The notes: a model not told the origin generated them from the letters alone. 64,000 bases of DNA from Paenibacillus taiwanensis DSM 18679 (GCF_000425125.1 NZ_AULE01000004.1:1-64000), one strand, 5' to 3'; positions 28,247 to 40,497 are shown, numbered from the stretch's first letter. Numbers and translations: made by a program.

Positions 28247-31200
28247 ATGGACGTCAACAATTTTGAATTTATGAAGATCGGGCTCGCCTCTCCCGAGAAG
28301 ATTCGCTCATGGTCCCGCGGCGAGGTCAAGAAGCCAGAGACGATTAACTATCGTACGCTCAAGCCAGAGAAAGAGGGCTTGTTCTGTGAAAAGATTTTTG
28401 GACCGACGAAAGACTGGGAATGTCACTGTGGTAAGTACAAACGTGTTCGTTATAAAGGTGTAGTCTGTGACCGTTGCGGTGTTGAAGTAACACGTCAAAA
28501 GGTACGCCGCGAGCGTATGGGTCATATTGAATTGGCAGCTCCTGTATCACATATCTGGTATTTCAAAGGTATCCCATCCCGCATGGGCTTGGCGCTTGAT
28601 ATGTCTCCACGTTCCTTGGAAGAGATCATTTATTTCGCTTCCTACGTAGTTACAGATCAAGGTGATACTCCTTTGGAGAAGAAACAACTCTTGTCCGAGA
28701 AGGAATATCGCAGCTACCGTGAAAAGTATGGACATGCGTTCCATGCCGGAATGGGAGCAGAAGCGGTTAAGAAGTTGTTGCAGGATCTCGATCTGGATAA
28801 AGAACTCGAAATGCTGAGAGAAGAGCTGCGTACGGCTCAAGGTCAACGCCGTAACCGTGCGATTAAGCGTCTCGAAGTAATCGAAGCTTTCCGAAACTCG
28901 GGTAACTGCCCGGATTGGATGATTCTTGACGTTTTGCCAGTTATTCCGCCTGAATTACGTCCGATGGTTCAATTGGATGGTGGTCGTTTTGCGACTTCCG
29001 ACTTAAATGATCTGTACCGTCGTGTTATTAACCGGAACAACCGTTTGAAACGTTTGTTGGATCTTGGCGCTCCAGACATCATCGTACAGAATGAGAAGCG
29101 TATGCTTCAAGAAGCTGTAGATGCTCTGATCGACAACGGTCGTCGTGGCCGTCCTGTTACGGGCCCTGGTAACCGTCCTTTGAAATCGTTGAGCCACATG
29201 CTCAAAGGTAAACAAGGTCGTTTCCGTCAGAACTTGCTCGGTAAACGTGTTGACTACTCAGGTCGTTCCGTTATCGTTGTAGGACCTAGCCTTAAGATGT
29301 ATCAATGTGGTCTGCCTAAAGAAATGGCCTTGGAATTGTTCAAGCCGTTTGTTATGAAAGAACTCGTGAACAAAGGCTTGGCTCACAATATTAAGAGTGC
29401 AAAGCGTAAAGTAGAACGCGTAAGCCCAGAAGTATGGGACGTTCTGGAGCAAGTTATCCGTGAACATCCAGTACTCTTGAACCGCGCTCCTACCCTTCAT
29501 AGACTCGGTATTCAAGCATTTGAACCGATTCTGGTTGAAGGACGTGCAATTAAGCTTCATCCACTCGTATGTACAGCATACAATGCGGACTTTGACGGTG
29601 ACCAAATGGCTGTTCACGTACCATTGTCTGCAGAAGCGCAAGCGGAAGCTCGCTTGTTGATGCTCGCATCCGGTAACATCTTGAACCCTAAAGACGGTAA
29701 ACCTGTCGTTACGCCATCTCAGGATATGGTCCTTGGATCTCACTTCTTGACGATGGATAACAAAGAGGCTAAAGGTTCAGGTATGATCATCTCTCATGTG
29801 AATGAAGCCGTATCCGCATACCAACGGGGTACAGCATCCTTGCATGCGCGTGTAGCCATTCCGGTTAAGGCGCTTGGCAAGACTAACTTCACAGAGAAAC
29901 AACAAAATGCGTTCATGATTACGACGATTGGACGTATTATCTTTAACGAAATCTTCCCGGCTGATTTCCCTTACATCAATGAGCCAACTAAGCGCAACTT
30001 GTTCGAGGGAACACCGGATCATTACTTTGTATACGATAAAGGTGCGAACATCCGTGAGTACATGATGGAAGTTCCACAGACCGGAGCAGTTGGTAAAGAC
30101 TACTTGGGTCAAATTATTGCCCGTTGCTTCGAAATCTTCCATACAACCAAAACGGCTGTTATTTTGGATGATATCAAGCAGCTTGGATTCACTTACTCTA
30201 CACGTGCTGGTATTTCCATCGCGGTGTCGGACGTTATCGTTCCGCCAGAGAAAGTTGAAATTCTGAAAGAATCCGAAGAGAAAGTCAAAGTCATTACGAA
30301 CCAATATCGTCGTGGTCTGATCACGAATGATGAGCGTTATGACCGTGTTATCGAAGTTTGGTCCAAAACAAAAGACCAAATTACTGATATTTTGATGAAA
30401 TCGATGGATCGTTACAATTCGATTATGCTCATGGTGGACTCCAAAGCCCGCGGTAACAAATCGCAGATCACACAGCTCGGCGGTATGCGTGGTTTGATGG
30501 CGAATCCATCGGGTCGTATTATCGAATTGCCAATTAAGTCGAACTTCCGTGAAGGCCTTACGGTCTTGGAATACTTTATCTCGACGCATGGTGCGCGTAA
30601 AGGTTTGGCGGATACGGCGCTTCGTACAGCGGATTCGGGTTACTTGACCCGTCGTCTCGTTGACGTTGCCCAAGACGTTATCGTACGCGAAGACGATTGC
30701 GGAACAGATAAAGGCTTCTTGGTAAGCGACATCTCTGACGGCAAAGAGGTTATCGAAGGATTGTATGACCGTATCGAAGGGCGTTACTCCTTCCAAACGA
30801 TCAAGCATCCTGAGACAGGTGAGATCATTGTTAACCGCAATGAACTGATCGATTCCGACAAAGCCGAAGAGATCGTGAAGTCTGGCGTGAAGAAACTGCA
30901 AATTCGTTCCGTACTTAGCTGCCGCGCTCGTCATGGCGTATGTAAGATTTGTTACGGCCGTAACTTGGCAACAGGTAAGCATGTAGAGATCGGGGAAGCA
31001 GTTGGCATAATCGCTGCTCAATCTATCGGTGAACCAGGAACACAGTTGACGATGCGTACGTTCCATACCGGCGGTGTTGCCGGTGATGATATTACACAAG
31101 GTTTGCCGCGTATCCAGGAGTTGTTCGAGGCCCGTAATCCTAAAGGTCAAGCAACTATTTCCGAAATTGATGGTGTAATCAAAGAAATCCGCGAAACGAA

Positions 31201-31864
31201 AGACCGTCGCGAAGTGGAAGTCCAAGGTGAAGCAGAGACTAAAGTCTATGCTGCAAGCTATGGCTCTCGTATTCGTGTACATGAAGGTCAGACGATCGAG
31301 GCGGGCGACGAGATTACAGAAGGTTCGATTGACCCTAAAGAGATGCTGCGCATCAAAGGTATCCGAGGCGTTCAGAACTATATCCTTCAGGAAGTTCAAC
31401 GCGTATACCGGAACCAAGGGGTTGAAATCAACGATAAGCACGTTGAGGTTATGATTCGACAAATGCTTCGCAAAATTCGTATCATCGATAATGGGGACAC
31501 GGTTCTGTTACCTGGCGCCTTCGTTGATATGCATGAATACGAGTCTGCTAACAAAGATGCTATCTTGTCTGATAAAGAACCGGCTGTTGCTAAACCCGTA
31601 TTGCTTGGGATTACAAAAGCTTCCTTGGAGACAGATTCCTTCTTGTCCGCGGCTTCCTTCCAAGAGACTACTCGTGTCTTGACGGATGCTGCTATCAAAG
31701 GTAAAGTCGACCAATTGCTCGGTCTGAAAGAGAACGTTATTATCGGTAAGCTGATCCCTGCTGGTACAGGTATGAACCGTTACCGCAGTGTTAAGCTGAT
31801 CAACCCTTTGGATGAGCAAACGGAAGAAACGCTTGAGCATGCAGGTGTAGGCGCAACTGAATAA
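28247..31864 (+). CDS. rpoC: RNA polymerase beta' subunit
   Basis: Holds the catalytic magnesium of RNA polymerase. The 1205-residue protein shows the N-terminal zinc finger (CHCGKYKR and CDRCGVEV), the active-site [12 protein letters not shown], the bridge helix and trigger-loop region ([18 protein letters not shown]) and the second zinc site ([15 protein letters not shown]). GGAGGG lies ten bases before the ATG, and part of it can pair with CTCC just upstream of the start. A terminator follows 26 bp downstream. Confidence 0.98.
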   Translation: MDVNNFEFMKIGLASPEKIRSWSRGEVKKPETINYRTLKPEKEGLFCEKIFGPTKDWECHCGKYKRVRYKGVVCDRCGVEVTRQKVRRERMGHIELAAPVSHIWYFKGIPSRMGLALDMSPRSLEEIIYFASYVVTDQGDTPLEKKQLLSEKEYRSYREKYGHAFHAGMGAEAVKKLLQDLDLDKELEMLREELRTAQGQRRNRAIKRLEVIEAFRNSGNCPDWMILDVLPVIPPELRPMVQLDGGRFATSDLNDLYRRVINRNNRLKRLLDLGAPDIIVQNEKRMLQEAVDALIDNGRRGRPVTGPGNRPLKSLSHMLKGKQGRFRQNLLGKRVDYSGRSVIVVGPSLKMYQCGLPKEMALELFKPFVMKELVNKGLAHNIKSAKRKVERVSPEVWDVLEQVIREHPVLLNRAPTLHRLGIQAFEPILVEGRAIKLHPLVCTAYNADFDGDQMAVHVPLSAEAQAEARLLMLASGNILNPKDGKPVVTPSQDMVLGSHFLTMDNKEAKGSGMIISHVNEAVSAYQRGTASLHARVAIPVKALGKTNFTEKQQNAFMITTIGRIIFNEIFPADFPYINEPTKRNLFEGTPDHYFVYDKGANIREYMMEVPQTGAVGKDYLGQIIARCFEIFHTTKTAVILDDIKQLGFTYSTRAGISIAVSDVIVPPEKVEILKESEEKVKVITNQYRRGLITNDERYDRVIEVWSKTKDQITDILMKSMDRYNSIMLMVDSKARGNKSQITQLGGMRGLMANPSGRIIELPIKSNFREGLTVLEYFISTHGARKGLADTALRTADSGYLTRRLVDVAQDVIVREDDCGTDKGFLVSDISDGKEVIEGLYDRIEGRYSFQTIKHPETGEIIVNRNELIDSDKAEEIVKSGVKKLQIRSVLSCRARHGVCKICYGRNLATGKHVEIGEAVGIIAAQSIGEPGTQLTMRTFHTGGVAGDDITQGLPRIQELFEARNPKGQATISEIDGVIKEIRETKDRREVEVQGEAETKVYAASYGSRIRVHEGQTIEAGDEITEGSIDPKEMLRIKGIRGVQNYILQEVQRVYRNQGVEINDKHVEVMIRQMLRKIRIIDNGDTVLLPGAFVDMHEYESANKDAILSDKEPAVAKPVLLGITKASLETDSFLSAASFQETTRVLTDAAIKGKVDQLLGLKENVIIGKLIPAGTGMNRYRSVKLINPLDEQTEETLEHAGVGATE

Positions 31865-31890
31865 GTTCAGCCTAATGATAAAGAAGACGT

Positions 31891-31933
31891 CCGATTACTG
31901 TTGCGTCTAAGTAACAGTAATCGGCGGCTTTTT
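31891..31933 (+). terminator. Terminator after rpoC
   Basis: CCGATTACTGTT (31891-31902) and AACAGTAATCGG (31913-31924) form a perfect 12-pair stem, followed by CGGC and five Ts. It separates rpoBC from the str genes. Confidence 0.8.
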
Positions 31934-32068
31934 CATGTATGAAGCACAGCGATATGTAATCATTTTATTTATTACTTGTTTAATATTTTACTCGACATAG
32001 GGGCCGATTCTTGATAGAATGCTTTTTGTGCCCAAATATTAAACGATTAGCATTAGAAGAGAAAGTGC

Positions 32069-32097
32069 TTGACAGCATAATCTCAAAATGCTAAAAT
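32069..32097 (+). promoter_or_regulatory. Sigma-A promoter of the str operon
   Basis: A perfect TTGACA (32069-32074), 17 bp, TAAAAT (32092-32097), 50 bp before the L7Ae-like gene. It probably drives that gene with rpsL, rpsG and fusA. Confidence 0.8.
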
Positions 32098-32147
32098 GTC
32101 GTAGTGTGCCCAAGACGGATGCCTGTACTTTTGGAGGATTAAGATTC

Positions 32148-32399
32148 ATGTCTAATGAAAAGAGTCTACAGGATGCTAAAGTTAAGATTGGGAGCAAGCA
32201 GACACTTAAGATGGTTGAACAAGGTTTTGCCACTGAAGTGTATGTTGCACTAGATGCCGATACGAAGCTTCTTAATAAGATCGTATCCCTTTGCCGCAAG
32301 AGAAACATTAAGCTTATTGAAATAAGCTCAATGGTGGAACTGGGCAAGATGTGTGGCATTGAAGTTGGAGCTGCTATGGCAGCGATAGTCGAAGAGTAA
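32148..32399 (+). CDS. rplGB: L7Ae-family K-turn-binding ribosomal protein (YbxF)
   Basis: A small RNA-binding protein that in B. subtilis (YbxF) binds kink-turn RNA and associates with ribosomes. The 83-residue product from ATG 32148 shows the L7Ae/L30e fold with KIGSKQTLKMVEQG, a central VYVALDAD strand and ELGKMCGIEVGAAMAA. GGAGG lies ten bases upstream. It is in its usual place between rpoC and rpsL. Confidence 0.92.
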   Translation: MSNEKSLQDAKVKIGSKQTLKMVEQGFATEVYVALDADTKLLNKIVSLCRKRNIKLIEISSMVELGKMCGIEVGAAMAAIVEE

Positions 32400-32541
32400 G
32401 TAACCGATGTTTTTGTTAAGGATGACGGAATAGTTTCCGAGGCAAAAACTTTTCATTTGCTCATTTATGAACCGCCTGGATCTGTGGACTTAAAAGAGTG
32501 AATTGTTAAAGGTGTTAATAACATGGGAAGGGGGTGGCAAC

Positions 32542-32961
32542 ATGCCAACTATTAACCAATTAGTTCGCAAAGGCCGCAAAGCTAAAGTAACAAAATCCAA
32601 ATCCCCAGCATTGCAAAAAGGGTTTAACGCCCTGAAACGTGCTGAGACTGATTTGAGCGCGCCTCAAAAACGTGGTGTATGTACTCGTGTAGGTACAATG
32701 ACTCCGAAAAAACCGAACTCCGCACTTCGTAAATATGCTCGTGTTCGCTTGACGAACCGTGTAGAGGTAACGGCGTATATCGGCGGTATCGGACATAACC
32801 TGCAAGAGCATAGTGTCGTGCTCGTGCGCGGTGGCCGTGTTAAGGACCTTCCGGGTGTTCGCTACCACATCGTTCGCGGTGCATTGGACACTGCTGGTGT
32901 GAACAACCGTATGCAAGCTCGTTCCAAATACGGTACGAAGCGTCCTAAAGTTAAAAAATAA
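32542..32961 (+). CDS. rpsL: 30S ribosomal protein S12
   Basis: S12 sits at the decoding centre and affects accuracy. The 139-residue product from ATG 32542 shows [10 protein letters not shown] and [11 protein letters not shown]. Lys56 (E. coli Lys42) is unchanged, so no classic streptomycin-resistance substitution is seen there. AAGGGGGTG lies upstream. First of rpsL-rpsG-fusA. Confidence 0.97.
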   Translation: MPTINQLVRKGRKAKVTKSKSPALQKGFNALKRAETDLSAPQKRGVCTRVGTMTPKKPNSALRKYARVRLTNRVEVTAYIGGIGHNLQEHSVVLVRGGRVKDLPGVRYHIVRGALDTAGVNNRMQARSKYGTKRPKVKK

Positions 32962-33011
32962 TTAATAGTTTCATGATATATTCATGAACTCACGTGGAAA
33001 GGGGGATACAC

Positions 33012-33482
33012 ATGCCACGCAAAGGACCAGTTACTAAGCGCGACGTGTTGCCAGATCCGGTATACAACAGCAAGTTGGTTACTCGCCTAATCAATCGTGT
33101 TATGATCGATGGTAAACGTGGTGTTGCTCAAACTATTCTGTATGATGCTTTCAAGTCCATTGAAGAGCGTACGGGTAAAGACCCTATGGAAGTGTTTGAA
33201 GCAGCAATCAAGAACATCATGCCGGTTCTGGAAGTTAAAGCTCGCCGTGTAGGCGGATCTAACTATCAAGTACCAGTAGAAGTTAAGCCAGAACGCCGTA
33301 CATCCTTGGGATTACGTTGGTTGGTTAACTACTCGCGTAACCGCGGTGAAAAAACAATGCAAGAGCGTTTGGCAGCAGAGATTATCGATGCTTCCAACAA
33401 CACTGGAGCAGCTGTTAAGAAACGCGAAGATACGCACAAAATGGCTGAAGCGAACAAAGCATTTGCTCACTACCGTTGGTAG
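33012..33482 (+). CDS. rpsG: 30S ribosomal protein S7
   Basis: S7 starts assembly of the 30S head and contacts E-site tRNA. The 156-residue product from ATG 33012 has [16 protein letters not shown] at the start and the conserved [27 protein letters not shown] lies upstream. It lies between rpsL and fusA, the standard order. Confidence 0.97.
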   Translation: MPRKGPVTKRDVLPDPVYNSKLVTRLINRVMIDGKRGVAQTILYDAFKSIEERTGKDPMEVFEAAIKNIMPVLEVKARRVGGSNYQVPVEVKPERRTSLGLRWLVNYSRNRGEKTMQERLAAEIIDASNNTGAAVKKREDTHKMAEANKAFAHYRW

Positions 33483-33538
33483 GATTGAGTTAAAGCTATT
33501 CGCATTTAACCAACTCATATTTGAAGGGAGATCCAACC

Positions 33539-35617
33539 ATGGCAAGACAGTTCTCCTTGGCAAATACGCGTAACATCGGGATCATGGCTCACATCGATGC
33601 TGGTAAGACAACAACAACGGAGCGTATCTTGTATTACACAGGCCGTACTCACAAGATTGGTGAGGTGCACGAAGGTGCAGCAACAATGGACTGGATGGAA
33701 CAAGAACAAGAACGTGGTATCACGATCACTTCCGCTGCGACTACAGCGCAGTGGAAAGGCCATCGTGTTAATATCATCGATACTCCGGGTCACGTTGACT
33801 TCACAGTAGAGGTTGAGCGTTCCCTTCGCGTATTGGACGGAGCCGTAGGCGTATTCTCTGCAAAAGAAGGCGTAGAGCCGCAATCCGAGACGGTATGGCG
33901 TCAAGCTGACCGTTACGGTGTACCTCGTATTGCTTACGTTAACAAAATGGACATCATTGGCGCTGATTACCTCAACGTTATCGAGTCCATGAAAGATCGT
34001 TTGCAAGCGAACGCTGTTGCGATTCAATTGCCTATCGGCGCTGAGAATGATTTTGTTGGTATCATTGACTTGGTAGAGCAAGTTGCTCACATCTTCAAAG
34101 ATGACCTCGGTCGTGATGTCGAAATTACAGAAATTCCTGCTGAGTTCAAAGAGCAAGTGGCTGAACTTCGTATGGAATTAGTTGAGAAGGTTGCAGAACT
34201 CGACGAAGAATTGATGATGAAATACCTCGAAGGTGAAGAGCCAACGGTTGAAGAAATTAAGGCTGCTCTCCGTAAAGGTGTTTGTTCCGTTCAAATCTTC
34301 CCAGTAGTATGTGGTTCTTCTTACAGAAACAAAGGCGTTCAATTGATGATTGACGCAGTTGTTGACTACTTGCCATCCCCACTTGATGTACCTGATATTA
34401 AAGGTCATCTTGAAGATGGTGAAGAAGCGATCCGTCATTCTTCTGACGAAGAGCCGTTCTCGGCGCTTGCGTTTAAGATTATGACTGACCCTTATGTTGG
34501 TAAACTTACGTTCTTCCGTGTGTATTCAGGCGTATTGAGCTCCGGTTCTTATGTGTTGAATGCTACAAAAGGCAAACGTGAGCGTATCGGCCGTATCCTT
34601 CAAATGCACGCTAACAGCCGTGAAGAAATCGACGTAGTATACTCCGGCGATATCGCAGCTGCGGTAGGCTTGAAAGATACAGGTACAGGCGATACACTTT
34701 GTGATGAGAAGAACCCGGTAATCTTGGAATCCATGAACTTCCCTGATCCGGTAATCGAAATCGCAGTAGAGCCTAAAACCAAAGCTGACCAAGATAAAAT
34801 GGGTGTTGCTTTGAGCAAATTGACAGAGGAAGATCCAACTCTGCGTGCACATACAGATGAAGAGACTGGCCAAACTATTTTGGCTGGTATGGGTGAGCTT
34901 CACTTGGAGATCATCGTTGACCGTATGCGTCGTGAGTTTAAGGTTGACACGAATGTTGGTAAACCACAAGTTGCTTACCGTGAAACATTCAAAACTGGCG
35001 CTAAAGTCGAAGGTAAGTTTGTACGCCAATCTGGTGGTCGCGGTCAATACGGACACGTATGGATCGAGTTCGCACCACAAGAGCCGGGCGCAGGCTTTGA
35101 ATTCGAAAATAAAGTTGTCGGTGGTGTCGTTCCTCGTGAATACATCGCTCCAGTTCAAGCTGGTATCGAAGAGTCGATGAAGAACGGTGTACTTGCCGGC
35201 TTCCCACTCGTTGATATTAAAGCAACTATTTTCGACGGATCTTATCATGATGTTGACTCCAGTGAAATGGCGTTTAAGATTGCCGGTTCGATGGCGCTTA
35301 AAGCCGCTAAAGACAAGTGTAATCCTGTCTTGCTTGAGCCAATCATGAAAGTTGAAGTTACTGTTCCTGAAGAGTACATGGGCGACGTTATGGGGATGTT
35401 GAATTCCCGTCGTGGTCGTATCGAAGGTATGGATACTCGTTCAGGAGCTCAAATTATTCGTGCTAAGGTACCTCTCGCTGAGATGTTTGGATATTCCACA
35501 ACTCTCCGTTCTGGTACACAAGGCCGTGGCGTATTCTCCATGGAGCTTTCGCACTATGAAGAAGTTCCACGCAGCATTTCGGAAGAGATTATTTCGAAGC
35601 ATAAAGGCACGGAGTAA
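33539..35617 (+). CDS. fusA: Translation elongation factor G
   Basis: EF-G is the GTPase that drives translocation. The 692-residue product from ATG 33539 has the P-loop [23 protein letters not shown] and NKMD, then domains II-V, ending with the domain V segment [13 protein letters not shown] and [17 protein letters not shown] lies upstream. tuf follows after 107 bp. Confidence 0.98.
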   Translation: MARQFSLANTRNIGIMAHIDAGKTTTTERILYYTGRTHKIGEVHEGAATMDWMEQEQERGITITSAATTAQWKGHRVNIIDTPGHVDFTVEVERSLRVLDGAVGVFSAKEGVEPQSETVWRQADRYGVPRIAYVNKMDIIGADYLNVIESMKDRLQANAVAIQLPIGAENDFVGIIDLVEQVAHIFKDDLGRDVEITEIPAEFKEQVAELRMELVEKVAELDEELMMKYLEGEEPTVEEIKAALRKGVCSVQIFPVVCGSSYRNKGVQLMIDAVVDYLPSPLDVPDIKGHLEDGEEAIRHSSDEEPFSALAFKIMTDPYVGKLTFFRVYSGVLSSGSYVLNATKGKRERIGRILQMHANSREEIDVVYSGDIAAAVGLKDTGTGDTLCDEKNPVILESMNFPDPVIEIAVEPKTKADQDKMGVALSKLTEEDPTLRAHTDEETGQTILAGMGELHLEIIVDRMRREFKVDTNVGKPQVAYRETFKTGAKVEGKFVRQSGGRGQYGHVWIEFAPQEPGAGFEFENKVVGGVVPREYIAPVQAGIEESMKNGVLAGFPLVDIKATIFDGSYHDVDSSEMAFKIAGSMALKAAKDKCNPVLLEPIMKVEVTVPEEYMGDVMGMLNSRRGRIEGMDTRSGAQIIRAKVPLAEMFGYSTTLRSGTQGRGVFSMELSHYEEVPRSISEEIISKHKGTE

Positions 35618-35724
35618 TTTAACTGCTTAATCCAAGTTTACACAAGGTCGGGGAGTTGATTTAATCTTCATACTCGACCTTCAATCCCATATATTATTCC
35701 ACTATTAAGGAGGAATTGTTCAAA

Positions 35725-36915
35725 ATGGCAAAGGCAAAATTTGAACGTAATAAACCGCATGTTAACATCGGTACTATCGGTCACGTTGACCACGGTAAAA
35801 CAACTTTGACAGCTGCAATCACTACAGTATTGTCCAAACGTTATGGCGGTGCTGCAGTAGCATTTGATCAAATCGATAAAGCTCCAGAGGAGCGCGAGCG
35901 CGGTATCACAATCTCTACAGCACACGTAGAGTACGAAACTCCAGCTCGTCACTATGCACACGTTGACTGCCCAGGTCACGCGGACTACGTTAAAAACATG
36001 ATCACTGGTGCTGCTCAAATGGACGGCGCGATCTTGGTTGTATCCGCAGCTGACGGTCCAATGCCACAAACACGTGAGCACATCTTGTTGTCTCGCCAAG
36101 TAGGCGTACCTTACATCGTTGTATTCTTGAACAAATGCGACATGGTAGAAGACGAAGAGTTGCTTGAATTGGTTGAAATGGAAGTTCGCGACTTGTTGAA
36201 CGAATATGAGTTCCCAGGCGACGACACTCCAATCATCCGTGGTTCCGCTCGTGAAGCTCTTCAAAACCCAGATGGTGAGTGGGCTGATAAAGTTGTTGAA
36301 TTGTTCGAACAAATCGACACTTACATTCCACAACCAGAGCGCGAAACTGACAAACCTTTCTTGATGCCTGTCGAGGACGTATTCTCCATCACTGGCCGTG
36401 GTACTGTTGCTACTGGTCGTGTAGAGCGTGGTACTGTTAAAGTAGGCGAAGAGATCGAAATCGTTGGTATCCAAGAAGAAACTCGCAAATCAGTAGTTAC
36501 GGGCGTAGAAATGTTCCGTAAACTTCTTGATTCCGCTCAAGCTGGTGACAACATCGGCGCATTGCTTCGTGGTGTAGACCGCAGCAACATCGAGCGCGGA
36601 CAAGTATTGGTTAAACCAGGTACGGTTAAACCACATACAGAGTTCACTTCCCAAATCTACGTGTTGACTAAAGAAGAGGGTGGCCGTCACAAGCCTTTCT
36701 TTACTGGCTACCGTCCACAGTTCTACTTCCGTACAACTGACGTAACAGGTATCATTGAATTGCCAGAAGGCACTGAAATGGTTATGCCTGGTGACAACAT
36801 CACAGTTACTGTTAAATTGATCAGCCCAATCGCAATCGAAGAAGGAACACGCTTCGCGATTCGTGAAGGCGGACGTACAGTAGGTGCCGGTGCGGTTGCA
36901 TCCATCCAAAAATAA
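35725..36915 (+). CDS. tuf: Translation elongation factor Tu
   Basis: EF-Tu delivers aminoacyl-tRNA to the ribosome. The 396-residue product has [27 protein letters not shown] and NKCDMV in the GTPase domain and the usual beta-barrel domains II and III. AAGGAGGAA lies before ATG 35725. Codon use is strongly biased, as expected of a very highly expressed gene. A strong terminator follows. Confidence 0.98.
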   Translation: MAKAKFERNKPHVNIGTIGHVDHGKTTLTAAITTVLSKRYGGAAVAFDQIDKAPEERERGITISTAHVEYETPARHYAHVDCPGHADYVKNMITGAAQMDGAILVVSAADGPMPQTREHILLSRQVGVPYIVVFLNKCDMVEDEELLELVEMEVRDLLNEYEFPGDDTPIIRGSAREALQNPDGEWADKVVELFEQIDTYIPQPERETDKPFLMPVEDVFSITGRGTVATGRVERGTVKVGEEIEIVGIQEETRKSVVTGVEMFRKLLDSAQAGDNIGALLRGVDRSNIERGQVLVKPGTVKPHTEFTSQIYVLTKEEGGRHKPFFTGYRPQFYFRTTDVTGIIELPEGTEMVMPGDNITVTVKLISPIAIEEGTRFAIREGGRTVGAGAVASIQK

Positions 36916-36947
36916 TGAATGCTCGGCATTAGCCGACATTGATTACG

Positions 36948-36983
36948 ACAATCCCTTTCTATATGGAAAGGGATTGTTTTTTT
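36948..36983 (+). terminator. Terminator after tuf
   Basis: ACAATCCCTTTC, loop TATATG, GAAAGGGATTGT, then seven Ts: a perfect 12-pair stem 32 bp after tuf. It separates the str operon from the hemAT-like gene. Confidence 0.95.
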
Positions 36984-36988
36984 ATATA

Positions 36989-37112
36989 TGTGGATAAGTT
37001 CAAAATATTCTAATACAATATTCACAGCTTGGATATATAGGATGCCTATACGGGACTATTTACCGAGACTATAATAGGAGTAATGTCCTATTCGGCTTAG
37101 ACATGTGGATAA
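36989..37112 (-). other. Pair of perfect DnaA boxes upstream of hemAT
   Basis: TGTGGATAA, the complement of the consensus DnaA box TTATCCACA, occurs at 36989-36997 and again at 37104-37112. A one-mismatch relative on the other strand (ATATTCACA) lies at 37018-37026. All three fall within 124 bp of intergenic DNA. Two exact copies in so short a stretch are unlikely by chance. DnaA could bind here as part of a dispersed cluster. Confidence 0.6.
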
Positions 37113-37158
37113 TTTTTGCGGGACAGAGTGTACACTTCTTAGGGAAGGATGCATCCTG

Positions 37159-38514
37159 ATGAATTTTATTACAAAATGGTTTTCCGATAACGCAACACCG
37201 TTTGGGCATTACAACAAAGTAAAAAAGGACTTAGCATCTATTTGGAATATAGATGATCAGCAATTAAATGAGGCGTCAGGAAAAATTAATTTACCAGATG
37301 AACATCCTCTATGGAAGCAACTAAACATGATCGACCTGACGGAGATGGATCTGAAGTTGCTAAGCTGTTTAAAGCCTTATATTTCTATGGAACTAGAGGC
37401 ATTAACAACTCAATTTTATAGCACAATTATTAGTGTGGTTCAATTGGACAGGTTGATTCGAGATCACAGTTCTGTCGATAAGTTGAAGTCTACGCTCCGC
37501 GTCCATATAGAAGAAATGTTTAATGGTGTAATTGACAGTCCATACATTATAAAACGTATAAAAATTGCTGCTGTCCATCAGCATATTGGACTTGAGACGA
37601 AATGGTATATGGGAGCATTCCAAAATTTGCAGGCCATCATCACGGATCTTGTGCTGCGGCGTATACCAGATAAAGAGAGGGCAATACATTGCATTCATGC
37701 ACTTAATAAAATATTTAATCTGGAGCAACAGTTGGTGTTGGATGCTTACGAAGAACGTTTTCATTTAGAAAAGGCTCAACAATATGAACGGGTTAAAGCA
37801 GAGTTAAAGCAAAATATAAGTCAGCTAAGTGAAAAGCTTGCCACACTGGCAGCTGAAACGAACGATACGATCTCTAAACTTAGTCATAAAGGGGTGAAAC
37901 TTAATAAAAGTGTCCATGCAGCCGCACAATCAACAAACTTGACACAAGAGATGGCCAGATCAGGAGAACAATTAATGACTGGAGTGGCGGAAAGTATTCA
38001 GCGGATTAATGACCATGCCTATGAGATGCAAAATCGGATTATGAAGTTAAAAGACACGTCTACACGAATAAGAACGATTGTTGGAGCTGTAAGGGAGATT
38101 GCAGATCAAACAAACTTGTTATCCTTAAATGCTTCCATTGAGGCGGCGCGTGCAGGTGAACAAGGGTTAGGATTTGCTGTTGTAGCCAAAGAAGTTAATA
38201 AGTTAGCTGATCACACGAAGCAAACCGTCTCGGATATTGAAGAATTGATAGGGAACTCAACTTTGGTCAACAACTCTGTGGTCCATATTATCAATGAGGT
38301 GCGTGCTAGTGTGGCATCTGTTAAGGAACAATCAGAAGAAACGAGTGGGGCATTCCTAGATATTGTTGAAAAAGTAGAAGCAAGCAGACATTCTATGGAT
38401 AACATACAAGGTGAATTTGAGTTACTAATTGAAATGATTGCAGGGATAGGTCAAGCAACACGGCAGGTGGCTGCATCCGCCGAGCAATTAAATGATACGA
38501 CGCTGAAGCTCTAA
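37159..38514 (+). CDS. hemAT: HemAT-type globin-coupled chemotaxis transducer
   Basis: A soluble haem oxygen sensor that signals to CheA in aerotaxis, by similarity to B. subtilis HemAT. Residues about 45-220 form the protoglobin domain: RDHSSVDKLKSTLR, HIEEMFNGVID and HQHIGLETKWYMGAFQ. H140 is the likely proximal haem ligand and Y87 matches the distal tyrosine. A coiled coil and the MCP signalling domain follow, with its hairpin tip near residues 318-345 (LLSLNASIEAARAGEQG). There is no membrane segment. ATG 37159 gives 451 residues; its AAGGA site lies in a 12-bp palindrome. A chemotaxis gene between tuf and rpsJ is unusual. Confidence 0.9.
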   Translation: MNFITKWFSDNATPFGHYNKVKKDLASIWNIDDQQLNEASGKINLPDEHPLWKQLNMIDLTEMDLKLLSCLKPYISMELEALTTQFYSTIISVVQLDRLIRDHSSVDKLKSTLRVHIEEMFNGVIDSPYIIKRIKIAAVHQHIGLETKWYMGAFQNLQAIITDLVLRRIPDKERAIHCIHALNKIFNLEQQLVLDAYEERFHLEKAQQYERVKAELKQNISQLSEKLATLAAETNDTISKLSHKGVKLNKSVHAAAQSTNLTQEMARSGEQLMTGVAESIQRINDHAYEMQNRIMKLKDTSTRIRTIVGAVREIADQTNLLSLNASIEAARAGEQGLGFAVVAKEVNKLADHTKQTVSDIEELIGNSTLVNNSVVHIINEVRASVASVKEQSEETSGAFLDIVEKVEASRHSMDNIQGEFELLIEMIAGIGQATRQVAASAEQLNDTTLKL

Positions 38515-38701
38515 GCGTATCTCTTCTTATATAGAAGAAACTTGCGTCAACTGGTATGGATTACCGTAGCATTAGATGAATTCTTCATTATATAATGGCC
38601 TAGCAGCCGACTTTGAGATGAACTGACGACACTACCAAGTTGCTTGGTATACCGTAATACTTCTCTTATTTTAAATGTATAAACGAATTTGCTACAAATG
38701 C

Positions 38702-38730
38702 TTGCAATTATCGGGACATTTATATATAAT
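38702..38730 (+). promoter_or_regulatory. Sigma-A promoter of the S10 operon
   Basis: TTGCAA (38702-38707), 17 bp, a perfect TATAAT (38725-38730), about 139 bp before rpsJ. The remainder of the 354-bp gap shows only a weak hairpin after hemAT (TCTTCT/AGAAGA at about 38522-38538) and no gene. Confidence 0.75.
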
Positions 38731-38760
38731 AGTGAATGTTGTTCGTCGACGTTGCGATGA

Positions 38761-39177
<417 letters not shown>

Positions 39178-39224
39178 GCACAGCTTAAGTATGAACGGAA
39201 TATGGAAGGAAAAGAGGTGTCAAC

Positions 39225-39848
39225 ATGAAAGGTATCTTAGGAAAAAAACTCGGCATGACTCAAGTATTTACTCCAGAGGGTAATGTTGTGCCAGTAACAG
39301 TTATCGAGGCTGGACCTTGTGTCGTTCTTCAAAAGAAAGATCTTGAGAACGATGGTTACGAAGCAATTCAAGTCGGATTTGCTGACAAGAAAGAAAAGCG
39401 TGCCAACAAGCCAGAAATCGGACATGCTAAAAAAGCTAACACAACGCCTAAGCGCTACATTAAGGAATACCGTGGTATCGATCTTTCGCAATACGAAGTT
39501 GGCCAGGAGTTGAAAGCTGACTTGTTCACTGAAGGTGAATTCGTAGACGTTACAGGTATTTCTAAAGGTAAAGGTTTCTCCGGCGTTATCCAACGTTGGG
39601 GTCAAAGCCGCGGACCTATGTCCCACGGTTCCCGTTACCATCGTGGCCCTGGTTCCATGGGTTCTATCCAAGCGAACCGCGTTCCTAAAGGCAAACGTCT
39701 TCCAGGACATATGGGTAGCGTAACAATTACAATTCAAAACCTTGAGGTTGTTAAAGTGGATACGGAACGTAACGTAATCCTCGTTAAAGGCTCCATCCCA
39801 GGACCTAAAAACAGCTTCATTAACGTTAAATCTGCGATTAAAAAGTAA
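39225..39848 (+). CDS. rplC: 50S ribosomal protein L3
   Basis: L3 starts 50S assembly and reaches toward the peptidyl-transferase centre through a long loop. The 207-residue protein has [12 protein letters not shown] at the start and the loop [13 protein letters not shown] with the site of glutamine methylation in other bacteria. AAGAGGTG precedes the ATG. Second gene of the S10 operon. Confidence 0.97.
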   Translation: MKGILGKKLGMTQVFTPEGNVVPVTVIEAGPCVVLQKKDLENDGYEAIQVGFADKKEKRANKPEIGHAKKANTTPKRYIKEYRGIDLSQYEVGQELKADLFTEGEFVDVTGISKGKGFSGVIQRWGQSRGPMSHGSRYHRGPGSMGSIQANRVPKGKRLPGHMGSVTITIQNLEVVKVDTERNVILVKGSIPGPKNSFINVKSAIKK

Positions 39849-39873
39849 TGTGTGAGGAAAGGAGGAGCTCAGA

Positions 39874-40497
39874 ATGCCTAAAGTAGCATTGTACAACATT
39901 TCCGGTACGCAAGTTGGCGAGATTGAATTGGCTGACAGTGTATTCGGGATTGAGCCTAACAAACATGTACTTCATGATGCAGTTGTGATGCAGCTTGCAT
40001 CGTTGCGTCAAGGTACGCACAAAGTTAAAGGTCGTTCCGAGGTTCGCGGCGGTGGCCGTAAGCCATGGAAACAAAAAGGAACTGGCCGCGCACGTCAAGG
40101 TTCGATTCGTTCGCCACAATGGAAAGGCGGCGGCGTAGTATTCGGACCAACACCACGCAGCTATGCATATAAGCTTCCTAAAAAAGTTCGTCGTTTGGCG
40201 ATCAAATCCGCACTTTCTTCTAAAGTGTTGGAAAATAAAATTATCGTACTTGACGAGTTGAGCTTGAACGCGCCGAAAACGAAAGAATTCCAAGCGATCT
40301 TGAACAACTTGAAAGTGGAACGCAAAGCGCTTGTTGTAGTACCTGAGTACAACGACAACGTGGCGCTCTCCGCTCGCAACATCCCATCCGTGAAATTGGT
40401 TGCGGCTGATGGAGTTAACGTTTATGACGTGCTTCGCCACCAGAACCTCATCATCACGAAGGATGCTGTTTCGAAGGTAGAGGAGGTGTTCGCGTAA
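39874..40497 (+). CDS. rplD: 50S ribosomal protein L4
   Basis: L4 lines the exit tunnel; in E. coli it also represses the S10 operon. The 207-residue protein contains [27 protein letters not shown]-type tunnel loop residues (about 46-75). AAAGGAGG precedes the ATG. Its TAA stop shares one base with the rplW start (TAATG), so translation is coupled. Confidence 0.97.
   Translation: MPKVALYNISGTQVGEIELADSVFGIEPNKHVLHDAVVMQLASLRQGTHKVKGRSEVRGGGRKPWKQKGTGRARQGSIRSPQWKGGGVVFGPTPRSYAYKLPKKVRRLAIKSALSSKVLENKIIVLDELSLNAPKTKEFQAILNNLKVERKALVVVPEYNDNVALSARNIPSVKLVAADGVNVYDVLRHQNLIITKDAVSKVEEVFA

Noticed and set aside
29777-31462. 561-codon reverse frame opposite rpoC
   Set aside because: A long shadow of the biased codon use of rpoC; composition is unnatural and there is no binding site.
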